This document shows, piece after piece, positions 10,065 through 24,543 of a stretch of 43,501 nt of DNA. The position numbers and the translations under genes were made by a program. Position 1 is the stretch's first letter; each line of letters begins with the position of its first letter. The notes beneath the pieces are model-generated. The model made no database searches. It was not told the DNA's origin and saw nothing but the letters and a program-made list of their open reading frames with translations. The DNA is from Lobulomyces angularis (taxonomy: Eukaryota > Chytridiomycota > Chytridiomycetes > Lobulomycetales > Lobulomycetaceae), in contig JADHYX010000034.1 in the NCBI GenBank assembly GCA_027604685.1, forward strand, positions 49,913 to 93,413. The letters run 5' to 3'.

Positions 10065-13000
10065 TTAATAACCAGAAGCGAGTCCTAAATTAAAATTAAA
10101 ATAAGTTAATAACTTTAATAAATTGCTTAACTTACCAGTAACCAATGCAACACCTCGTTTAATCCAGTGTGATTGAGGTAAATCTGTGGGAAGTTCTATA
10201 GTTACAATATAATTTGTGGAATGCCCAGTGGTAGAGAGTGTACCTAAATTAAGTTTAACATTTGTTTTTTAGGTTATTAAGCTGTTGTATTATATTACCT
10301 GCCCGCGTCAGAGTTTTATAGACAGGACATTCATAAATACCAACTTCAGGTTTTTTTCTATTTTGTCGTGGTAGGAGCCAGATAGCACTCATTTCGGTAT
10401 ATAATTCTTTTGGCCTGCTTTCAGCCAAACTTCTTCGTATAGGGTCCCACCGTGCCCCCTCCAAGTACAAACCTCTAATATAACATCCGTCACCCGGCTT
10501 GTTGGTTATTTCTTCCCATCGTGTGTCCATTGGTTTGAATTCAAAACTTAAAATATCTATGGAGACAATGTATTTTCTTGCAAAATTTTGCAATGTTCCT
10601 GTTAAAAACGCTTGTGGAAAGAAAAAACCGCTTATCCAAAATACGTTCGGTATACCATTGTCAATCCAATTTTGTATAAATTCGCATCTCTTTACTAAGT
10701 CGATTACCCAAACCGAAAAAGGTTTTAAACTTGGGTAAGCTTTGGCTGACCATGCTGCTGGAACTTGATTTATATACATGCTATTGCAAATTGCTTCCAG
10801 CGTTTCTGACATCACTACTAAGCCCTTCAATGCCCTTAATACATCTGCTAAAGTTGATTGAATAACTGCCAATAGTCTATTGTATCTTATCACTTCTTGA
10901 ACTAATACTGTTGACATTGATTCTTTATATTCTACTGGGTACTTTTCCAAAATTTGATCAACTTGAAATGGTTTTGGTACCTTCGTTAAAACAAACTGTG
11001 CACTTTCGGTAAGCTGCTCTTCGATGGTTTTTGATCCTTTTCCACTAGATGAACTGGTTCCACCACTTCTTGGCATTAAACTTATTAAATTTTCAAACAG
11101 GGTAAATGTCTCTTTCTGGGCAAAGGTAATATTAGCATTATCATGCATGGAAAATATTTCAGTTGTTTCTTCTATCGGTAACCCTTTGATGTAATTTCTG
11201 TACCCAACATAACCCTGATCAACTGGGATTGAAGTATAAACAGGCGAGGTGGAAAACTGATATTCATCTTCTAAAACATTCGGACAATAGAAGTCTTCCA
11301 ATATATTCATTATTAAACGACGGTCCCAATCATCAGTAACTCTTCCCCCATAGTTGATTTCTCCTACCGTGTACTTTAATACTTTGAATGGTACTGTTGA
11401 GTACTCCTCTAAAAACATTTTTAGTTGTCTAACGCATATCCTCAAATCACCCTAAAATTAAAATATTTGATTTTTTTTAAATAATTTAAATCAATTTAAT
11501 TCCTATACCTCAGTAAATTCGTAAGGAATATTCCATCCAAGAGCTCCAAATTTTCTTCTCTCTTGTATAACTGCATGGAATAGGCATAAACTGAATAGAA
11601 GTTTTTTCCATTCTTTAGGCTTTGGTGCACAGCTATTTAAGTAATCTTCGTTAAATGTTGCATAGGTACGTAAGATATTGGCTTTAATTCCATTTGGAGG
11701 TTCCACGGTAGTTTTTACTCCATTTTGTAAAATCGTAACAGGAAATTTAGATGTTGGCATTGAGGTCAACCACAATCGGAAGTCTCTATGAACCTTATCT
11801 ACACTGATGCTATCTATTATTCTGTCCAAATTTGGCATCCAACTTGGACTTAAGTGACAATTTTGTAACAATACCCATAGCCCTCTTTCCATTCCTTCTT
11901 TAATTAATGCTTCCGCCTTTGGACCCTGGCCTTGTCCTAGGGACACCGATGTTAGCTTTTTTGTGAACCTCATTTCATCAGCGAACTTATATAATGAGTT
12001 TGCTGGATCAGCACCAGGACTCAAAACGAATATCATTGGTGTTGTTGGATTACTCTCTTTGTAAAGCGCAGATACATCACTAGTTTGTGGCTCCACAAAT
12101 CTTTGCCCTAGCTCCTTCGCTACGAATTCCTGTATACCAGATGTTACTCTGTCTGATCTTAAACACCGCAACACTAGAATTTTTTGAAATTCTGACAAGC
12201 ATCCATCCCATTTACCAGGTAGAGTTTGTTTATGAGGCTGCGCACAGTCGAAAATAATTTTGAAGGCCTCAGAATTAGAGGCCAGCTCCTTCTCGATGCC
12301 TTGGAATTTTTCTAGTGTGGATAAAGTTAAGATTTCAATCCATGACTGTGGTGAGAGCCAGTCTGAAGCGGGATTTACTTTTTGTACAACCTCTCCGGCT
12401 GTTCCTGTCAGTAAAAACTTCCATTCATCTAGGTTGATTTTTCCTTCGTCCATTCTAATTCTAATAGCAAGTAAAAAGCTGAATAACAGTTTATGCTTTT
12501 CAAACAAACTTCTGCAAACATTTGTAAACAGACTAAAAGTAAAGTATTCGTTCAAGTTGGTAATTCTGACATCAACGTTGTCACTTTTATCACTGTGGTT
12601 AATTGCACTAGTAAATAAATTCATAAACCATCCTAACGAGTACTGATACATCGGATCAATTGCTGCCAATTCTGTAATACAAAAAAACAGTATTCTTGTT
12701 CTAACTGCTACTGGGGTATACTTGTTTCTTGTGAAATCAATATCTCTCTCTGTGGTCTCTGCTGCTGCCACTTTACTTTGAATTTCTTCTGAAGTTTCTT
12801 TTGAAGCACCCAAAGTTTCAATCAGTCTCTCATCATCAACAGGACTACCTTGTACACTAGATAAAAGATATAATATTTTATCTTCGATATCTTTTAACTC
12901 TTTCTTCATTTGAGCATTGTTGACAACTAGAAGGTTCTTCGCTTCTTCCAAATCCGGTCTTTCATTTGCAACGACGATAGCCAAAAGTTGATCTTCAAGG

Positions 13001-16000
13001 CCACTTGGTGCCAATGTAAAGTTAACCAATGTAACAGTTGCTGCTGTTTCTGGAGAATAAGAAGGATTTGGTAATTTTGTAGTCATATAAAATTTAAAAT
13101 CATCGTGGTAGGGAAGTATACTATCTCCTATCTTTATTACAATGCTTCCACCTTGTTTAAAAGTTTGTCTCAACAAAATTGGTTCCAATGCAGGATCCAA
13201 CTTTTCTCCAATATTCTCCAGTAAAACTGGTTTACCAAATCGAATACTGTTCTCCAGTGTCCTTAAGAAATCCTTATCGGTAAGCTTTATTATGTCAAGT
13301 TGATTATCTTTTTCCATATTTCTAATCCATTTATTTGCTTGTCCTTGAGGATCAATTAATAATGGCCATCTCCTTGAATTAGATACTACCAAAGCATTAT
13401 CTCTGGATAATGTATCCTTAGGTAGCCCTGAAAGTTCCCATTCTCTTAATTTAACTTGATCTCCCAAAGCTTCCCACAACGAAGTGTTCTCTGAATGCGG
13501 TATTTTTTGCCTCAACAAACAACCAGTCCAGTCTTTGACAAGATCAGATCTATACTCTGCTGTAAATGGTCCTAAGTAAGCTATTGCACCACCTGCCAAT
13601 AATATATCACCAACTATATTGGATATCTTAATGTCTAATTGGTCAACTGTAGTAGCCCAACGCTGCTTTTCACCACCGAGTCCAAAAATTAATTTTCCTG
13701 CTCTACTCAACTTTACATTGCACTCCTCTACCTTTCTAGATAGCTCCTCCTTTTTAGTAACAGACTCAGTGTATCTTTTTTCCATTTCTTTAATGTTAAT
13801 TTCGGCCTCTCGCATTTTCTTTTTTAACTCTGATAACATTTTCATAGTAGCATCCAGGGATTCCTGTGCTTCTTGCAAACGTGCTCTTTTTGGAGCTACT
13901 GATTTGGAAATCCAGTAGTATTTTTCCATAGCTCTAACCCATTGACACATTGACGTTGCAGCTTTGGATACACGTTGAATAACACTAACTTGAAATTCTG
14001 GAGAGTCGACATAAGGTTTAATCTTTAAGATGGTAGCTTCTTGCATGTTGTCCTTGTCAAAATCAAACAATGAATCCAGAAACTTTTGTGGATCAGATAG
14101 TAAAATTCTCCCTGGTTCCCAGTAGTCGTCAACTTTTTTACCAGGTTTATCTCCATCAATTTTTTTAGGTTTTACTCCTTTTATTATACACACCGCTTCA
14201 ATAACTAACTTAACGCCATCTGGTGGCCTCTGCATTGTTCGGACTTCAATGATATCACTTTTTGAAAGAGAATTAAGAGATTCGACTGCGGCATCTAATG
14301 CAGGTAATGCTTCATCCAGGTCCTTTTTAGCATCATCAGCAATAGCCTTGGTTTCCTCCGCCTTTTTAGCGGCTTCCTGCTCTTCCTTTGTTACTATTTC
14401 ACGAATTTCTTCAGCTTTCACTTTATCAACAGCAATTTTTTTCATTGCATATTCCGTTTCCTGAGAAGTTTGAATAAGCATTGGCTGCATTGCTTCTAAC
14501 TCCTCTTGTAAAATTTCAACCTCTTTTGTTGCGTTTAACAGTTTTTCCAGACCCGTAAAAGTTCTTTTCCTCTGAGCAAGTAACTCACTCCTTTTTTTAT
14601 CCAATAACTTTTTGTATAATCCCAGCATTTCAAGATAGGACTTGGGAGTAACATAGTTTGTTCTATTCACCTCAGATTTATACTGGATACACTTTTGGCG
14701 AACCGATTCATGCATTTGTACACACAAATCTACTATTCCATCTATTACTTGTTCAGAGCCAAGATCAGGAATTTCTACCATTATTAAAATTTGTTAAAAA
14801 AAAAGTCAAGTATTTTAAAATTTTTTACCAGAAATTGAGTTTGCTGCGACAGAACGTAATGCCTCCTCTGGCCAAGTCGAGAACCAATCAATAGTACAGC
14901 AATTTACCAGAGATGGAAACATTCTCAATCTGTTTCTAAACGCCTCACCTATTGGACTCATACAGATAATTAAATGAAGTTTTTCCCTCACTCTTGAAAG
15001 ATACAATGCAAACAAGTTTTCTTTGTTAGGTGTAATAGCTAAATCAAGAGCAATCGGCCTCATTGCATTCAAAATTCTATCGGTTTCCTCACTGGAATAA
15101 ATGTTTGGAACATCCCCACTATTTAAAATGTTATTAACATCTTCCAAGCAAGCCTCTGAGACAATTTGCGTATCACAATATAAAAATACAGTTGGGGTAG
15201 CCTCTATACCACTTGAGAGTAGTACTCGCTTTAGATCCTCCCTCCATTCTTGTTGACCGTAATTTTTGCTGACTTCAATTTGAAACAAACTGTAATCTGA
15301 CATAAACGTTGCCAACCTAGACAATGACTGTCTACCCGAACCACCAACTCCAAGCAACAATGCATGCCCTCCAGGCTGTCTAATAATACGACAAATGTGA
15401 GAAACATGTTCAATAGCATCCAAAAACATAACTAATTTCATTTGTGAAGTACTAGTGGAGTTATAATCATCCAGATATTCCTCTGCTAACTTCACCAATT
15501 TTCTCATTTCTTTTACTTCAATGTAGATCCTAGGATCAGCGCCTGGTGTCATATAGTCACCGTAGATTAAGGGTTCAGAAGTTACCACATCTTTCCATTC
15601 CATTTGTAAATGATCTGACATTGTGTTCTTTACAAGGTCTATGAACCACGTTTTGTCAGTGTTATCCACCAATCTGTCATGAAATACTCTTAAGCATTCA
15701 TGCGCCCATAGTCTTACTATATCCTTATCTTCAACAACTGTTTTAGAATCTGCGGAAAGAACACCTTGAATAACTTTAGAAAGATCACGAAGGTTAAAGG
15801 TATAATGTGTTTTTGCAGGGGTTGGCAAAAGCTCTATTCTTATCGTGTTATAAATAGATATTGACGCTGCAACCAACGCTGGGGTTTTAAGTAGTATTTC
15901 AGAAGAAAACTTTGATAAAAAGGATCCAAGAATTGTTGAGAATATTCTTTGCAGTGATAAATCTTCCATTTCTACAAATGATAAAATGTTAAAGTGCCTT

Positions 16001-19000
16001 GTGAATCGTTGCGTAACAGGATTTCTAGAAAATAAAAAAAATTTTGTTGAACAATTTTCAAACGCTTGCTTATAAAAAATGATTACCTTCCTCCTCCAGG
16101 AGGTCCCATCGCCGTAACAAATGTTATGTCTACAATTTCCATAAATTTCCCTACATTCTTTCTGTCATACCACCCTCCGCAGTCCATCCACTGTCTTAAT
16201 AATTCAACGGGAGGTTGTGCTCCACAAATATCTAACATTGGCATATTCAGGTCATCAACAAATAACACGTATTTTCTGCCTACAGGCGGTCCAAAAACTC
16301 CTTTTCTTCTTTTTTCACATTTTGAATCAATCAAGTCTTGACTTTGATTTGCCGAAGTTCTAGCTGAAAAATTAAAGGTAATTGGGGTTATGCTTGGTTC
16401 CATAGCATTCATCAATTTATCTTGGATAGTTACAGATTTACCCGTACCCGTTGGACCTGTGCATAATACATGACACCCTCTATGCAGCAAGAGATCAAGT
16501 AAAAAGGTATTTCTTATCGTATCCATGGTTGGAACAATAATTAGGTCACTCTCTTTCTTGGTATTTATTTGAAATTCTGGAACGGTATTCATCCAGTTAA
16601 CCCAGTTTTTGCTTTCGTAATTAAATGAATAATCATAAACTAGGTTTTCAGGAGGAAATTCAGTGGATACTTTTTGCATAATCATAGTCTCACGTAAAAA
16701 ATTATCAAATTTAATTCTACTTTCATTATCTGAGGTTGCACCTACTGACCAAATTAGAGAAAACAAAAATGTCGGTTCCAAAATTTGTTGAAACACTTCC
16801 AATCTTTCGGCAGGAGTTTGGACTACTTTATCCACATTAGCTTTATCCTCAACAGCAACTTCAAAATATGGTTTTATCAAACATTCGAAAATTTTCATTA
16901 AACTCTGGGTCAGCCCTCCGTTAGTAGTTGGTACAGGTTCCTTAATATTTCTTCTTAAGAACTGAAGTGAAGCGGCTAAGAAATTTTCAAATAAAGGCTC
17001 TACCAAAGCTGCAAATGCTGCTGAAAATGGAGCAACTAGTAGTGTCTCTTGCTGTTTAATCCACGAAGTTACTAGAGGTTGAAGCCCTAATGCACCAGGC
17101 TCCATATAAATCATCCCGCAACGAGAGACGGTAGCAGGTGAGGCATACGCCAAGTTTTCAACCTCAAACATCATTGTTTGAGTAGAGTTCATTTTTATAA
17201 TCTCACCGCTGGTTAAGCATAGCTTCTTATTATCGTCCAATAACGTATTCTTTAAATTAAAAGTTTAGCTTTTTTTACAAATTTATGCTTCCTTACCATA
17301 GATTCTACCCATACTGCATCTACTGGGCCATCAAAAATATACCATTTTTTATCTTCAGTGGTATCCTCAACTCCTTGCCTCATTAAACATGAAAGGATAC
17401 CATCTGTCCACTCATGTGTCTGCAAATCGAACTCACCGTATAGCTGTCCCATTGTAATAGACTTTGGATTTAGGGTATACGATCGTACCTTTTGGTAAGT
17501 ACTTCCATTCGGTGCAAGTGTTCCTTGAAGAGCAGAGAGGGACTTGGCCAATACACGCAAACAGCTGGTTTTACCACCTCCTGTTGGTCCAACTAACATC
17601 AAGCCATGACGCACAATAGTTGTTTCGTAAAGCTGAATACATTTTTTTACGAAATTGTCAACAGGTTGTAAACCAAGTTTATCTGAAGATTTTTTGATCG
17701 CATCCAGTAAGTCTCCATAATTTATCTTAGGTTGAACTATTCCAGGGAACAAATCAGATATAATACCATTAAAAAGAGGAACATCGTCTGCGAGAAATTT
17801 AGGAAGATTGCAATCACAAAGTGCTCTTAATACAATTAGATCTTCTGGAGAGAACGGATCATTTCTCTTCAAATTTCCTGCTGATGAAATTACCGTTTTC
17901 ACGGCTCTCATACCAAAATCATAATGGTCTTGCGAAGACAACTGTTCTGAGGAAAGTTTAAAAGTTGCAACCATTTTTTCTGCCAAAACTTTGGCATTTG
18001 AGAAACCAAAGGAGAACAAACTAATTTCAGCAATCATAGCGTAATTTGGTATCATCATTGCCACCTAATAAACAAGTAAATAAGTCTATGGTAATTTCTA
18101 TTGACTTACGGGTCGGAAGAGCGCCTTCAAATTATCCGGCAGTTCGGTTCTGCCGGCATATCCAGGATTCATAGTGATAAAAATCGCATTGCTAGCGTCT
18201 AGTGGAAGGTCAACGCCTTCGAAAATGAATCGGGTTTGTCCTGCAGAAACCGCTTTTTGAATGGTAGTTATTTGCTGTGCAATGACAGAGAGCACTTCAA
18301 TATCTATTCTATTAAATTCATCGAAGCATGCCTAAAAAATTAAATCTAATTTAAAAACCTTAAAAACTTTAAAAATTTACCCAAGCTCCAGATGCGGCTA
18401 AACCTTTGAAAAATTTAGCCATTGCAAGATAATCAAGTTGATCAGAGCAGTTAAAGACTACACACTGTTTTGCTAACGCCTTTGCAAGATCTTTTACAGT
18501 TTCGGTTTTTCCTGTACCAGCAGGTCCTGCTGGTGCTCCTCCCATTCCTAAATGCATCGCACCGGATAAGGTTAAGTAGCATCTATCCGTTAACGGGGTT
18601 ATAACTAGCCTACCCGTATTTCCTAAATATTCGTAGCCAGATTTAAAATTGGCATTTACTATTTTAATTCTTAAGTCTTCTTCTTCCCAGTAATATCGCA
18701 GCTGACTAATCCATTCAAAATCATTTTCTGATGAAATTCCTGCATCTAACAGTCTCTTAACTACATCCCTATTGTGCACATCAATAACAATTAAATCCCC
18801 AATTATCAGTCTTTTTAAAAAAGGAAGTTCTCCTCGTACCAAATCAACCAGTCCTAAAAATCATTACATATTTTTTAGGGTTAAATATAAAATATACCTT
18901 GTAACTGCATTAAAAGGCGCCCATATAGGGATTTTAAACTTGCAGCCCCCGCCTTCAAGGCCTCAGTGACTTCCTTAGTCCAATAAGTTTGACTAGCAGA

Positions 19001-22000
19001 TAGTACTACTTGTCCTGGCCAGTCCAATACCCATTCAATTCTAGGTTTTGCATAATAACAAGCTAAACCATCCATAATAGATTTTTTCACACTTTCTCGC
19101 ATTTGATGTTCCACTTTTAGCAACCAATCTTCAACTGGTCCTTTAGGATAAAATGGCTCTTGTAAAGGTATCCTCTCGCCTTCCCCAGAATACATCGCAG
19201 TGATAAGTTTGTCTTCTTTAAATTCTAGAGAAGCTACATTTTCGAAACATTTTCTCAAGTGTGGTTGAACGGCAGTAGGATCTTTAGTTTGAGATAAGAT
19301 CTGTAGCAGTTCATCATCTGATAAGAAAAAGAATCTAGGAAACGTTGCACGTTTGCTTTCAAGGTAAGCAGATAATCCTTTGGCAACTAATTCTAACAAT
19401 TTGTTACATTCCCTAAATGAGTCTAATAACTTATAGTCTGCACATCCTTCAATAACACCTGGTTTTTGTTTCGCTTGTGCCATTATTCTACGCCATGCCC
19501 TGTCCATGGTGGTAAAGCGCTTACTTTCAACTGGAAGTTGATTAACAATATCATCTGATCCAAAAATTGGCTCAAGATACAACCATTGTCTTTGACACTG
19601 CATCCACATGTCCAAAACTTCCTGAACGGTTCTAAGTTTAGATTCCCAAAGAGATATTCTCTCCGCAAATGGCTTTTTGAACGGCGAAAAACTCATAGAT
19701 TGAGTTAATACAATGTGATCATCTAACAAACGAACAACGTCATCTGACGCTTTCATAATGAAAGTTCCTGTATCTTTATACGATAATATTTCCAAATTAA
19801 TGCTTTTCCACTCCTGATCCATTTTGTCTAATGCATTTTCTATAGAGTATTCTTTTCCAGCAACATCACATACTTTGGTAATTACATCTACTTTTTCCAT
19901 TAGATTCATATCTAACACCTGTGTCAAAGTAAAAGATGCATCTGGATGAATGTTCATTTTTAGTTCTTCGCTTAATCGATCCCAATGTCTATCTCTCATG
20001 CCAGGATTTCTCAGCGCTTGAATTAATGGTAAGTTTGGTTTAAAGTCATCCATTTCGTCTTTTACTTTTGTAACAACTTGCAAAATACCGGGAATCAATT
20101 TAAATTGTTTTACAGATTTAAACATAGTTCTCCAAGAGTTCATTAGGTTTTTTTCAACATCGTCAGCGTTTAATTCTAAAAAGGAACCATTCAGCCATTG
20201 ATTTTTCCATTTTAACCAATCGTTTGTTGTAATCCACAAACTTTTGTATGGTTCAAATTCCTTCGCTTGTTGCATTACTTCATCATAATGAGTAACTTCC
20301 AAATTAAACAATCTCTCTCGCGAGTTGAACAAAGTCGCTAAATTTTGACATTCTTTTAGCTCATTGGAAACTATATGGACTTCGGCTACTATTTCTGATA
20401 CCTTTGTCAAATCGGTATTTTTCGAAAATTCTACGATAACTTGCCCAAGTTGGTAAATTCTGTCTTTAAAGGCTTCCTGATCAGAAATGAGGTTTCTTAA
20501 GAAATTAGACTGTTCAATTTCCAGTGCTGATTCGGTAGATCTAATCATTTCATCTATTTTCATTGGCCAGGAGTAAGCTGCCCATTTTGCTTTAAAATCT
20601 TCATTTGGAAGTTCAAATTTGTACTTTTCTAACAAATCGTAATTGTGAAGCATTTCATTTATTTCGGAATTCTGAGCTTTAACGATGTCCGGAATTGTTT
20701 TAATGTATTCTTTCAACTCAGTTAATTCTTCAATTTTAACAGGTCTTTCTTTAAGGCGGTGCTGAATTTGTGAAAAGGCGTTTGTTATGGTAGATGAGAG
20801 TTTGCCTGCTCTTTGTGATAACAGTTCTAAGACAACTTTTGATAGATCTTTTTTCATTGCTGATCTAATAGAATCGCAATTCACCCAAAACAAACCTAGA
20901 CAAATATGCGATGGAATATCTTTTTCAATTAAATCCCAATCCTAAAATTAAATTAAGAAAAAAACCTTTAATAGCAAATACTTACTTGCGAATATTTTAA
21001 GATATCTTTCTCAATGTCCTCTAACGTGTGATTTTCTTCTTCATAATCTCTTACAAATTTTGAAACATCCAAATTTAGGAACTTCAGATGTTTATCGTAC
21101 TGCCTAACGTATTCTTCCAATGGCCCAATGCCATCACGAATTGCTTGTCGAATTTTTTCTCTAAAATTTCTGTTAATTGGTTCTTTCTGGTGAGGTATTT
21201 GTAACATTGGTTTTGTCGCCCAAAACATCTGATCTAAAACTATTGGTTCTAATTGAGGCAAACCTTCCACAACAGTAAATGCTTTTTCAAATAAGGATAA
21301 CAGCACATTTTCATAGGTAGATAGATCAGTGTTGTACATTACCACCCCATTCCTACAAACTAGATCTATCTGAAACAGTGGTCTTCGATTTGGCTCCACA
21401 GAAAAATTTGAATTTTTTTTTATTGTTGGATCAATTACTTTAACATCATTAGTACCATTAATGACAACTTTTTGGCAGGTTATGTTGCTTATTATTTTTA
21501 TAAAATCCGTAAGTGAATGTATCATCAGAAATCGTATGGAGTCTTGCATAATAAAATTCACGGTTGTCATAAATTTTTTCAGCTTCGATATTTTGTAGAC
21601 TTCCATATTGGGATCTTGAATATTATACCAACCTTTTCCAATGTCCTTAAACCCTTGTTTCACGACCATTTTTAAATTATTGATCCATCTAAAAAATATA
21701 AAAATTACAGTATATATTTTTTGAACTCTTTACACATCTTTCAGCAGTAGTCTAACATTTTGCAAAGTTTGAATTTGTAACTGCTCAAATTCATCTATCC
21801 TAACTATTTTTGAAATATTTGTTACGAATAACGACATCCCTGTATTTAAAGAATTGGGGTTCGCGGCAGCAGCTCCAGTAACACTACCATTTGGTGAAGA
21901 TATTTTATCACATTCTACTCTTATCTTTGCAAGAGTACGCACTACTTCAATTTTAGTTAAAAAAGTTGAAAAACTAAATGCTTGCAAGTACTGATTAAAA

Positions 22001-23798
22001 TTGTAACTAGGAACTGTTACACTCCTAATCAATTTAGTAAAACATAGAAACATAATTTTTACCTTTTCGATTGATATGGTGGTTCAGCTGTGGGAAGTAC
22101 TAAACTGGAAAATAAATCGGAATTTTTTGGATTGTTTATCTAAAAATAATAAATTAAATTGCCAGCCAAAATTTTTACCACTGAATCAAATAAAATTTTG
22201 TTAAATGCTCTGGAATAATCACTTTTAACTTCTTCTGAAATAGCAATCTCTACATCAGTTTCTAAATTTTGTGATGACCTTTTACATCCTGTTGCAGTTT
22301 GGATTATTCTTTTTAGTTGGGCTTCGGGAATTTCTGGGCTCTCGTTTTTGGGTATGCAGTCAATATAAAAATTGTAACGCTGATGCATATCATTTTTAAT
22401 TGGTTTAATTTAAGATAAATAAATTTTTTTACCAGCCATAAAGCTGTTTCTGCTCTCAGTTTATAAGCGGACATGACTCTTTTGGCAAATTCAAAGGGAT
22501 TTTCAGCCAAAAATAATATGTTAATCCTATGTTATTATATTAATTAAACACGTTTTAAGTTATTATTTATACCTGTGCAACCAGATAGCTTTTTCTGCAG
22601 CATTTTCTTCGGATCTTTCATCATCCTCATCTTCATCGTCATATTCATCCAACTCCACCTCGCAGTCGTCGTCAGCACCTTCTGATGCGTCTGCTGGTCT
22701 CTCAAGGCTCCAGCCGTCCGAATTTCTCCAACGTACTAACCAGCGTGATGTACTACTGTCGAAGGAGAGTACCAAACAATTTTGCCAACGATTGACTTTT
22801 TGATTAAATGCTTTCCCTGGAATAGGAATTAAAGCGTGAAAAATTTGGGTATTGGAGGATGGATAATTAATTTTTTGATTTAACCAGTCACTTTCTGTTT
22901 TTGGGTCTAATTCTGCATTGTCGAAATACTCTAACTCCGTTAATTCTTCAAACGAAAAATCATTTAAAATTTTTATTGCACTCATGGAAGCTCCGTATGA
23001 GTGATACGATACAGTATTAATTTCTTCTGAAGGATTTGACAAATTTACGGAAGATTTCAATGTAGATTTATTTTCTTTGCCGTAATTCCTCCAAATATTA
23101 GAGACTGTTTGTTTTACAGCATTTGCTTCCGCCAGGATCAATTCTTCTATATTTTGAATAGAGTAAAGTCTTTTTCGCCTTTCAATTTCCACTTTTCTAG
23201 GAGTTTGTCCTGGTTTAGTTTCAAATGGAAGTTGAATTTTTGGTTCAAGTACTTTCTGAAAGTCTGACCTAAAGTATTTCTTAACTACAGTTTCATCAAT
23301 TGTCTTTGGCGCCGCATCAGTTTGTACTGCTTCGGAAGTTGGTAAAGAAGATGTTTTAACCTCTGGTGTAGAATTAGTATCTGTAGATGCAACCAATCGC
23401 TGTTTCGTGTTATAATTATCAGGTAAAATACTTCCAAGTTTAGTCTCATTGCTGCTATTACTTAAATCGACTAATTTTGCCTTTTGAGTTGATCGTTTGT
23501 ACGATCTCGTATTTGGAAAAACTGAAGGTGGAACTACAAGTATTCCTGGATAATTAGGTTCCAACTCAAACAATCTCTTTGTTGGTGCAGGTTTATATAG
23601 CAACTCTGAATAGATATTTGATTTTTCTACTTCATTTGGAAACTGATTTGATTTCACACGAGTTAGTTGTGGTAATTCGGAGGAAACAGTTTCATAATGA
23701 GCTGAATCACGACTTAAAATTGGTTGCTGATTTTCAGGTAAGGTAGAGTTATTCAAATTAATAGTATGAAACTTATGTTTCGAACCATTATAGGACAT
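10065..23798 (-). CDS. DNAH1: Axonemal dynein heavy chain, inner arm, DNAH1-like
   Basis: Sixteen exons join in frame to 4,334 aa: 22573-23798, 22433-22526, 22179-22379, 22063-22139, 21734-22024, 20986-21688, 18898-20941, 18381-18853, 18110-18331, 17297-18064, 16087-17249, 14829-16024, 11509-14774, 10299-11451, 10136-10243 and 10065-10084. P-loops mark AAA1 (GPAGTGKT, about residue 1655), AAA2 (GPTGGGKT, 1936), AAA3 (GPTGTGKS, 2298) and AAA4 (GVGGSGRQ, 2646). The coiled-coil stalk and microtubule-binding tip follow at about 2880-3190, then AAA5, AAA6 and the C-terminal domain. The ending [17 protein letters not shown] and HWIKRGVAL, the total length, and a long N-terminus with an acidic stretch near 373-398 favour DNAH1 (single-headed inner arm, Chlamydomonas dynein d) over DNAH3/7/12. 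It moves doublets against each other in the flagellum. The start is ATG 23798; the frame also opens upstream, but only with TTG. The final 20-nt exon encodes an unusual GLASGY end. Confidence 0.88.
10085..10135 (-). other. 51-nt stop-free last intron of the DNAH1-like gene
   Basis: The intron has GTAAGT and TTTAG ends. It is 17 codons long and has no stop in the frame of the flanking exons. Retention would only insert 17 residues near the C-terminus, so splicing at this place is not forced by the reading frame. Confidence 0.55.
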
Positions 23799-24543
23799 TT
23801 TAATAACTCTAAACAAATATTTTTAATTTTTAATCTCCGCAATTTTTGTGGCAATTAAGATGTGGCATCATACAATTTTTAGCATGTTACAAATTTCAGC
23901 ACAACTTTAAAGTTTCAAATTTTTAAACGATGAAAATTAAAAAAAAACATAGGTTCTTGTGCAGCGCAGCAATTTAACAATCGAAAGGATGGGAACATAG
24001 ACGATGCAGAAAGTTGAAATTAGCAAATTGTTGACTCAATATTTTCTGCGAAAAATTTACTACACAATTGTATTTCAACACCTTTTTATTTTTACTTTAG
24101 AAAGTTGTGTAATTTTCTTAATTAATGAAAGTAGTAATTAATTTTCAAGCTTTGAATCTGCATTATGTATTTTTAAATTTAGAAAATAAAGTATATCCGG
24201 TTTGTTAGATTTTTTTTAAAGAATGTTCATTTTTATAATAGAGCATTACAATATCAAGGCAGCATTTGTTTTTTAGTTTTACATTTTTTCCATTATAGTT
24301 TAAATATCTAAAATTATGTGGTCTAAAACAATATTCTAATAAAATTAATTGTAAATTAAATGAATGTTATAACTTTTTTATAATATGCTTAATATAGTAT
24401 CTCTTGGAGATTTTTCTTTTGGTTACTGCACACTTAAAATTTTATTGCACCAATCATTTGTTAAAAAACATATTTAACTACATTGAGTAAATCTCACTGG
24501 AGTTTGCAAAATAATTTAAAGTTTTTAGTTCTTAAAAAATTAC
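23799..24543. promoter_or_regulatory. Divergent spacer between DNAH1-like and CIMIP1-like genes
   Basis: These 745 bp separate the start codons of two divergent, probably axonemal genes and should contain both promoters. Composition is A/T-rich but less homopolymeric than other spacers, with a GC-richer patch around 23,950-24,020. I looked for an RFX X-box (paired GTTNCC-type half sites) and found no convincing copy. A TTTAG lying 16 bp before the DNAH1-like ATG (23815-23819 on the minus strand) could end a leader intron. Confidence 0.4.

Noticed and set aside
12260..12646. Long plus-strand frames opposite dynein exons (also at 10499, 13619, 30287, 32820 and others)
   Set aside because: They are shadows of conserved dynein coding sequence on the minus strand, with no family resemblance or splice context of their own.
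22573..23816. Upstream start of the DNAH1-like protein at 23816
   Set aside because: The codon there is TTG, not ATG. The first in-frame ATG is at 23798.
23799..24543. RFX X-box search in the dynein/CIMIP1-like divergent promoter
   Set aside because: No sequence with both half sites at correct spacing was seen; isolated GTTAC words are expected by chance.
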